Below are positions 49,727-64,000 of a stretch of 64,000 nucleotides of DNA, one piece after another. Below the pieces are notes generated by a model that saw only the letters and a program-made list of their open reading frames with translations, searched no databases and had not been told where the DNA came from. Numbering within the stretch: the stretch's first letter is position 1; each line of letters starts with the position of its first letter. The stretch lies in NCBI RefSeq assembly GCF_040954835.1, contig NC_090711.1, positions 3,727,501 through 3,791,500 of the forward strand, read 5' to 3'. This stretch comes from Lepisosteus oculatus. Taxonomy: Eukaryota; Chordata; Actinopteri; Semionotiformes; Lepisosteidae. A program made the translations under genes and the position numbers.

Positions 49727-49890
49727 TTAGTAGCTGCGTGAAGTAATGGTTTGGGCACAGGATTCATGACTGGATGGTTATGGCTCTGACCCTGGGTGGG
49801 GTAATACAGTTTTGCCCTTAAGCAAGCTACTTCTCTTGGATTGTTTCAGTAAATTATTCACCCATACAAATATAATGCACTTATCTAAAT
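49727..49890 (+). mobile_element. tRNA-derived SINE, plus strand
   Basis: A tRNA-like head ('gcgtgaagtaatggtttggg ... ggttatggctctgaccctgg') is followed by 'cccttaagcaagctacttct' and 'ttgtttcagtaaattattca', matching the family order. Diverged copy. Confidence 0.6.
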
Positions 49891-50599
49891 AAGAATATTT
49901 TTAGTGACAGATGTTTTGAGATTGGATGGGTTTTCATATTTACATTGTTCTTAAGACTTTAGACTGAACTAACTCAGCATCTGACACAGTTATGAATCTT
50001 GAATTAGAAACCCCAGGCATTTCAAGCAGAAACCATCTTTATTGACAAAAAAGACAAAAACTTCAAAGAAAATGGCTGATTCACTGAAGAATCATGGCAT
50101 CAATAATTCTATGTTTAAGAAAGCCAGAAAGAAACAATGGGTTTTGACTGTGCTCTTGTGAACACTTGCACTCTAGAAACCATATGCTGTTTTAGGGTTT
50201 AAGTAATGGGTAAATGATGTGTGGCGTTTAACTTTTGAGGGGCGTTCAAGAAGGTCTAGCCAGGCTTAAAAAGAGATTAACAGATAGGTGGACGCTTTCT
50301 ATGGGAAAGGCAACTCTGAATGCCACTGTGGTAAAACTGATACAATGTATAGACATGTCATGACAGTACTCACAGAATTCAGTCCTGGAATTTTGACAAG
50401 ACTCACTGCTGCATCAGGTGCATCATGCTTCATTGGAAATTCGAGATATAAAATCAATAAAACAATTGATGAACAAGTTATCAGTAAAAACTTAGTGGGG
50501 TGTATCCTTTAAGAACGAAGCCCATGTCCATTTCAGCACGTACAGGACTGAAGCCCCCTTTTCAATAAAAAAAAATAGCACATTGCTTATAGAGAGGCT

Positions 50600-50880
50600 A
50601 TGTTTAATAATAATCCCTTGCTTTTACATAGCGCCCTTCGTCCCAGTGGATCCCAAAGTGCTTTTCACAAGGGGAGGACTGAGGTCACTGAAGTGCAACC
50701 CCACCCCAACCCAGGTGACACACAGCCATCATTCATAAAAACATCATTTTTGTTTTTATGAACACTCCCATAGGGTCTTTAATGTCTAAGTAATGACGCG
50801 CACCCCCTACGGCACCTCCTTCACCAGTCACCCCACTTGGGGTTTAGACTGGAAATTCTGCACCTGGTCCAGACCACTAA
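50600..50880 (-). repeat. Degenerate interspersed repeat related to the 62-kb copy
   Basis: It shares the layout 'tttacatagcgcccttcg', 'cccaaagtgcttttcac' and a 'gcgcaccccctac ... cagaccactaacagc' end with the copies near 62 kb and 2.4 kb. It is strongly diverged. Confidence 0.5.
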
Positions 50881-52994
50881 CAGCATGATACATGATTGTA
50901 CTTGGTGGGTTCTCATCTCATTTTGCTGATGTTACAGGTTTGAGGTTTGGAAACCTTCAAAAAGAGAAGAAAATGTTCTGTCACATATTCAGACATAATA
51001 TTTTACCCATATTACAACACTTAATATATGATAATATGTTATGCAAATGTGTTTGGAAAATGTTTCTTGGGCTTGTTTCCTTCACAATATTTTCAGAACA
51101 CAAAGGTCCAAGCTGACAATGCAGCAGTGTTGTTAACATTCTATTTTATGTGTGGCAACATTGCAAAAAATGTTTGTATGACATGCTTTATAATGTTGCC
51201 ATGATGCTATCTGCTTAGCTGGAAAGCTGGTTGTCTTTATATGAGGCATGATGCAATAGTGCCTATAGCAGTAGCACTGCCTTCTCAAAAAAAGACATAA
51301 ATTTGACCCTGCAGGATGAAAAGAACTGCCTGGCTTTTATGGGAGGTGGAAGGTGGTTATTTTCTTCTGATGTTAAAATGTCATAATGAGGATGTAATTT
51401 CCTTGGTTCCAAACAAGGAGTCTATAGGTAGTGAAGCTTAGGATTATGTCGGTTATTAGTTTAGCAAGATTTGAAATGCCCAAGATTTAGGTAATAAAAT
51501 AATATTTTGCTCACTAAGAGCTAGGTCTCACGGATTCCCCACCTATCCTCCTACGCCAGCGACACTGGCTTTCAGGCTCCACAAAACATTATTTGTTCCC
51601 ATAGTATCCTGAATTGTGGCTGTGCAGTGCATATAAGAGGAGGAGAACCTGCGCCACAATGTTCTGTCCTACGTTGCTGCAGACCATTCTGTAATGAAAG
51701 GTGCATTTCAATGACTTGTCCTCAGGTTTCGGTGCTGCAGCAGATCCCATAATACAGCCACAGTCCCTTTCTCGTACAGCTTTTATTTACAGTGTAGTGC
51801 GTCACTAGTATGTAGTGTGGCGAGCCACATTCCACGCATATTGTTTAAAGGAGTTTAAAATTAGCTGGGGAAAGAGGAAACTGTCTTAATATTTTAAAAA
51901 ACATATTCATCCATAAACATTTCAATAAGCAATAAACCTGGTTAGTTCCAGGAATCTGCTAAAGAATGTTTTAAAAGCAACAACAGTGTGATAAAGGCTG
52001 ATGAAACTGTCCCGAGAAAATAATCAATATGTAATAAATAAATACTTGCTCATTAATGGCCAAATTGCTTGCTAGTCTGAAATTAAAGAATCTTACTCAC
52101 ATTAGAATGATTCACATGGTCAGCTCTTGTCACAATGTAGAGAGACACATCAATATCATGTATCAGTCGGTTATTTACTAAAAATGAAACATGTTTGGTT
52201 TCAGGTATGTTTGAAGGTGTGGCCCTGTAACAATAAAACAGAATCGTAGAACAATAAGTGGAAAAGGTCTCCTTCAGGCTAGGATGCAGCAACAGCATAA
52301 GAGTAAACTAACTGGTAAGAATTATTACACAAAGCATGCACCTAATTCAAAGTAAAATAAGCTTTGTGCTATAAACAAAGTGCAAGTTAAACATAAACAA
52401 TATTAGCACTCAATTTACTATCTTAGCTGTTTAATATTGCAAGAGCTTGGTGTTACATGGGCCGTAATTCCATTTGTCTTACTGAAGAAATAAATATTAA
52501 ACATTTCCTCAAATGTAGCCCAAAGAGAATTTCCGATTGTATGTGTGCTGCTGAGGTATGGAATGCAGGCACAGCTGGATTAGTGAGGACTGTGTACAGT
52601 TCAGATAGGAAAATACTAATTGAATATATCAGTCATCACAGACCAGGCTGACTCCAGAGAGCTTTTCCACAGGGATTTTACAGTGATCACGTCTCAGGAT
52701 CCAGCTGAGCAGGAGACATTCCACATCAGTACTTTTAAAAAAATACCAACATGCATTTGAAGGCTGAGGAAGTTGCACATTTCCAGAATTCCTTTTATAT
52801 ATTCAATTTATCCCTTCATGTGAAGAATTTCTCATTTTAACCTACTGTATTCATAGAGAAGGGTGTTGTAATGTATGAGAACCAATAGCCTTCCTGCTAC
52901 AGGTCCAGAGCTCGAGCCACGTTTCTACATGTCTGGACACCGCCTTTGTGTTGGGTAATGCAAGGTGTACAACTGAATGGTGTGCCAGTTAGGC

Positions 52995-53066
52995 AGGAAC
53001 ACAGTTTCACACCTCCTGTTAATGTTACTTAGGAACACAGTTTCACACCTCCTGTTAATGTTACTT
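52995..53066. repeat. Perfect 36-bp tandem duplication
   Basis: The unit beginning 'aggaacacagtttcacacct' occurs twice head to tail (52995-53030 and 53031-53066) with no mismatch, so it is a recent duplication. Confidence 0.95.
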
Positions 53067-55799
53067 TCTTGTTGAGCTTTTCTATGACTGATGCTGAGTG
53101 AAGGGTTACACTCAGGCTTCTAATAATGTGTACAGGTGTACTCAAGTGGGTCAGATGGATCAAATTCACACATCCTGTTGTGTTGTGAGGATTTGCATAA
53201 ATTGTAGCTAAAGGGAGATGACTTCACTGGCAATCTCTATATTGAAACTGCACGTCTTTTGAAAGAATAAATTCTCATTCGCTATGAGCTGCTTTTTTAT
53301 TACCTAATTGAAACAGCACGCATGCAGATAAGAATTGCAAGTCATTTTTTACTTAATAGCACTATGGGTAAGTGGGATCCTAATCTATTGACACTGTTAG
53401 AGAACATGCAGAAAGGGTACACTAATTGGTTTTATCCCTTAAAGAGAGGGATGTTCTGCAGTCATTACAATACTCTTGACAAATGATCAAATTTCTCTTC
53501 AATGATGTGTAGTTTAACCTGTGAGCCTGTGCAGAAAGATGACAAGTTGAAGAAACTGTGGCATGCACACCGGGTAAGATTAGGCACTGAATGCCCAGTC
53601 ACTGCAATGAGGATTCAAATGCTAGTCTCTCGTTACAAGGCTTCAGCTACCAATTTGTAGGAGGGGATTAACGCCTATAGCTCAGCACTCGGCAGACTAC
53701 TAATCTAGTAAGAACATGCAGTTTCTTGTTTGGAGCGTTTGATACAGACATTTAACATATCCTAACTTGTTAAAAGCGGCTGACGTTTAAATACAAATCA
53801 AGAGGCTCACACCCTCAGAAAGTCTGCTTTATCACATTTGGGAATTTAAAAATGTTAGTGATGTTACAGTGCCCTATGCATCATACACATGGAGTCAGAG
53901 GCAAAGACATGCATACTATAGGCAGAAATTCTACTTTCCTCATTACATGCTTTTGTATTGGCTGTAGCACCACTATTTCCTGAACAACGCCTGTCTCTTT
54001 AGGGGAAACACAGAACACAACTCTCCCCACTTGTAAACTTGTTAACAGTGTCAGGTATTTTATATGACTCAGAAAGTATGATGACAGGAGAAGGAAAGAA
54101 ACCTCTTTTTGGGTTACCAAAATATTTTTTTCTGATGTTCATCCCAATTTTACCATAATAACCTATATTTTATACAGCACTTTTCAGAGCGCATGATCAT
54201 TGTATGTAATGCTTCCCGTTTTCTTTTCATCCCATCCTTGCTAACAGAGCACTAAGCTTTGAACCAGTTCGGCTAAGGCTCATTTCCTCTAACCAGTGGA
54301 AATGTAGTGAGGAAGGCAGACTTTCCTCCAGTGTAAGTGTGTATCACACAAGTAGCCACTCACTGTTTTACATACAAAGAGCTCCAAAAGGACTTATTGA
54401 AGAGTTGGTAACAGCTCTAGGTGAACACAGCGTGAGTGCGGCACTGTCATCTGGACAGCTAACTCAGGAACAGCCAGTCCAAGCAGCTTCTTGTCTACAT
54501 CTTTGACACCCCTTGAGTGAAGGTTTTCACTAAAAGAATAAGCATTGCAGAAATTCATTAAAAACTCAGAAGGACACCATTTAAGGCATAGTATGCTCCA
54601 GCCACGCCTGTTGGTAAACCAACACTTTTATACTGTGGTAGGGACACAGTTCAAAGACCTGAAGCACCAAAATAAGCGTAAAGCATGGAGGACTGTGACA
54701 AACCGACTGGGAAACCTCTGCAAAGGACATTTCTGCAGTTTAAACATTGCTGTGAAAAACTGCAGAAACCACTGAATAAAAAAACTGCCTTTATTGCTTT
54801 GCTTTGTGGTTTCCATCGCCTTCACCACTGTATATAAAAGCTCAAACCGAAGCTGTAGCATGACAGTTCAACAATTAGGATGTCGCCCATTAAGGTTACC
54901 TAGTGATTGACCAAGTCTGTTTTAATTTTTTTTTAATTTTGATGTCTGCATGTAAATTTAATACTAATGAAATGATCCTAAATGTATATTTAAAGCTGTG
55001 TATCATCTCTCTGCAGAAAGAAAGACATTTTCTGGGCTGACTCACTTTGGTATACATGATAAAACAACTTACTCTTAATGTATAAGAAATACTGTTAACT
55101 TGCAAATAATATTGCCGTAAGTGTTTTTTGTTCAAAAACTACAGCAACATGTTTCAGGCAGCTTCCCCTACATAGATAGATCACATACATTCTTCAGAGA
55201 CACCTCCATATCTCCTCTTTCTACATGTGCTTCTTCAACAGTGCCAGCTGAAAAGAGTCTGGGGATTTTAGTTTTAGATTTTAGATTTACAGTTTGCTTC
55301 AAAGTTGATTTTCTTTTTAAATGATCACCTTTCTTTTTACACCTTTAGAAATCAACCATTTGTGTCATGCAGCCTGACTTTCTTCTTGTACTTGAAAAAG
55401 GTCCATTTTCCACTTCCGAAAGTAGCTGTGAAAATAAAAACCACTCCTTTCTGCTCCAAAAAAAGTCAGCCTTAGGCACTTTCCCAGAAACTAGAAAGGC
55501 TGGTTCAGTTAATTCCAGCCTGATATGGGTTCAGCTTTCTTTGGAGCGGTTATACACTTGCAGGTACAAGTTTTGGACGACAAAACTGCTCTTTAAAAAG
55601 ACAGGGATGTGCATTCATATTCTAGGGCTAATGAAGAAGGCAGGAGTGGAAACCCATATTAGAATTATTTTCTGGGTGGACAGAGGCTTGGCAATATAAG
55701 TGCAAGCTCTAGTTTTATTGCAGGACTTTCCAGGGCTTGAAAACTTAATTCCCTGAATAAATGTAGTAAGAAACAAGTAGTGTTGCACAATTGGCAGAG

Positions 55800-56015
55800 C
55801 AAAATGTCTTCAGGGGCAGTACAGGACTTAGTCAGTCTTGGCAAAACAGCAACTGTTGTGACTTCCCAGGTGCCTGTGGGCTTGCAGTGATGTCAGGGAG
55901 AGACATCATCAGGCACTGACTCTCCTATAAGGAGCTGAGGGGCTCATATCAAGCTCAAATGATGAAACCTCTGTGGGTGTGCAGGTTCAAGGAGCGGCTG
56001 GCAGGATGAGGAATC
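55800..56015 (+). repeat. Unclassified interspersed repeat, copy 2
   Basis: 'cttcccaggtgcc', 'gcttgcagtgatgtcagg' and 'actctcctataaggagct' parallel the copy at about 31.9-32.1 kb. It lies just upstream of RBBP8NL exon 1. Confidence 0.5.
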
Positions 56016-56193
56016 ATTTGTGTGAGCTGAGATGGAAAGAACATGTTAAAGCAGAAATCAAACCAGTTGTGCAAAAGAAAAGCAAAGTTTTACTAGAAAC
56101 AACAATAATCTACTGTTTCTCGTAGAGCGAAGCTTCCTTGGATTGTAAACCTTTTCGAATATTGTAAATCGTTTTATTTTTTGTGCGATTTAG

Positions 56194-63451
<7,258 letters not shown>

Positions 63452-64000
63452 TGTGAAGTTGAGATCAGTCTGCCAAGGCTCTCTTGGTTTTCCAGCTTGC
63501 AGCTTTGCGGTCTTGTCAGAGAGATGTGCCACTCCCACAGCCAGCTGGCACTCGCTTTGCTGTAGTGCTCTGTGGATCTGCCACCATGGGAAATGACATA
63601 CAGTATGGCTCTAGAAGTGGGCGTGGCAGATGTATGCATCCACATGTCTCATTCTCTCCAGACCAGGACAGCAGTAAACCTCAGAGAGCAGAGAGTCTTA
63701 AAACATTTTTTTTAAAGTATCCATTTTATGTGTGCATATGTGCTGGGGGTGTAACACAACATAGCTTGTAAGCGACCTTTATGACTCATCTTGAGTTAGT
63801 TTTGAAATGCTGAAGGGTGGTTGAGAACACGTCTGCTTGAAACAATGTCAGCTTCTCCTAGAATTCTAGTAACTGGAGTATTTTCTAGGAATGGGTCTTT
63901 GTAAAGATTTCACAGAACTCCCCTGCACTGTAAGCTGGGCTTGTGAGTCTGCAAACACAACCCTCAAATAATGTTACAAATCATGAACTCAATCACCACT

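Larger units (their letters stand above)
35471..56193. other. Gene-free interval, second half
   Basis: Mostly unique-looking AT-rich DNA. From about 36 to 42.5 kb almost no repeats are recognisable. From 43.6 to 56.0 kb repeat fragments return (MITE, SINE, tandem duplication). No gene model could be built. An upstream non-coding RBBP8NL exon may lie near the right end. Confidence 0.55.

Overview
The window is vertebrate nuclear DNA, most likely from a ray-finned fish. It holds two split multi-exon genes with GT-AG introns, long AT-rich non-coding tracts, and fish-type retroelement debris: LINE 3' tails ending in 'gcgctatataaaataaag', tRNA-headed SINEs and a 5S-rRNA-derived SINE. A non-teleost such as a gar or bowfin is possible, but the sequence does not settle the species.

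Layout. (1) 1-8.2 kb: upstream non-coding DNA with old repeats, no convincing gene. (2) About 8.4-17.1 kb: a complete GATA5 gene on the + strand, with a non-coding first exon, six coding exons (predicted protein about 387 aa, two GATA zinc fingers) and a 3' UTR of about 1.1 kb. (3) 17.1-56.2 kb: a gene-free interval of about 39 kb with SINE, LINE and MITE fragments, microsatellites, homopolymer runs and a few patches that look like candidate regulatory DNA. (4) 56.2 kb to about 63.45 kb: an RBBP8NL (RBBP8 N-terminal-like, CtIP-related) gene on the + strand, with a coiled coil, a CxxC pair and a CtBP-binding PLDLS motif.

The order GATA5 then RBBP8NL on the same strand is that of human 20q13.33, the paralogous counterpart of GATA6-RBBP8 on 18q11. 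Synteny therefore supports both gene names. GATA5 is an endoderm and heart transcription factor. The flanking deserts are the natural place for its distal enhancers.

The most striking unexplained structure is a perfect 47-bp inverted repeat with a 3-nt loop (59916-60012) in an RBBP8NL intron. Others worth checking are an inverted pair of GATA motifs lying on the splice donor of GATA5 exon 1, a NAGNAG acceptor before the C-terminal zinc finger, a reading-phase puzzle before the large GC-rich RBBP8NL exon, and possible hammerhead-like cores in two retroelement relics. I found no clear evidence of a wholly new gene system.
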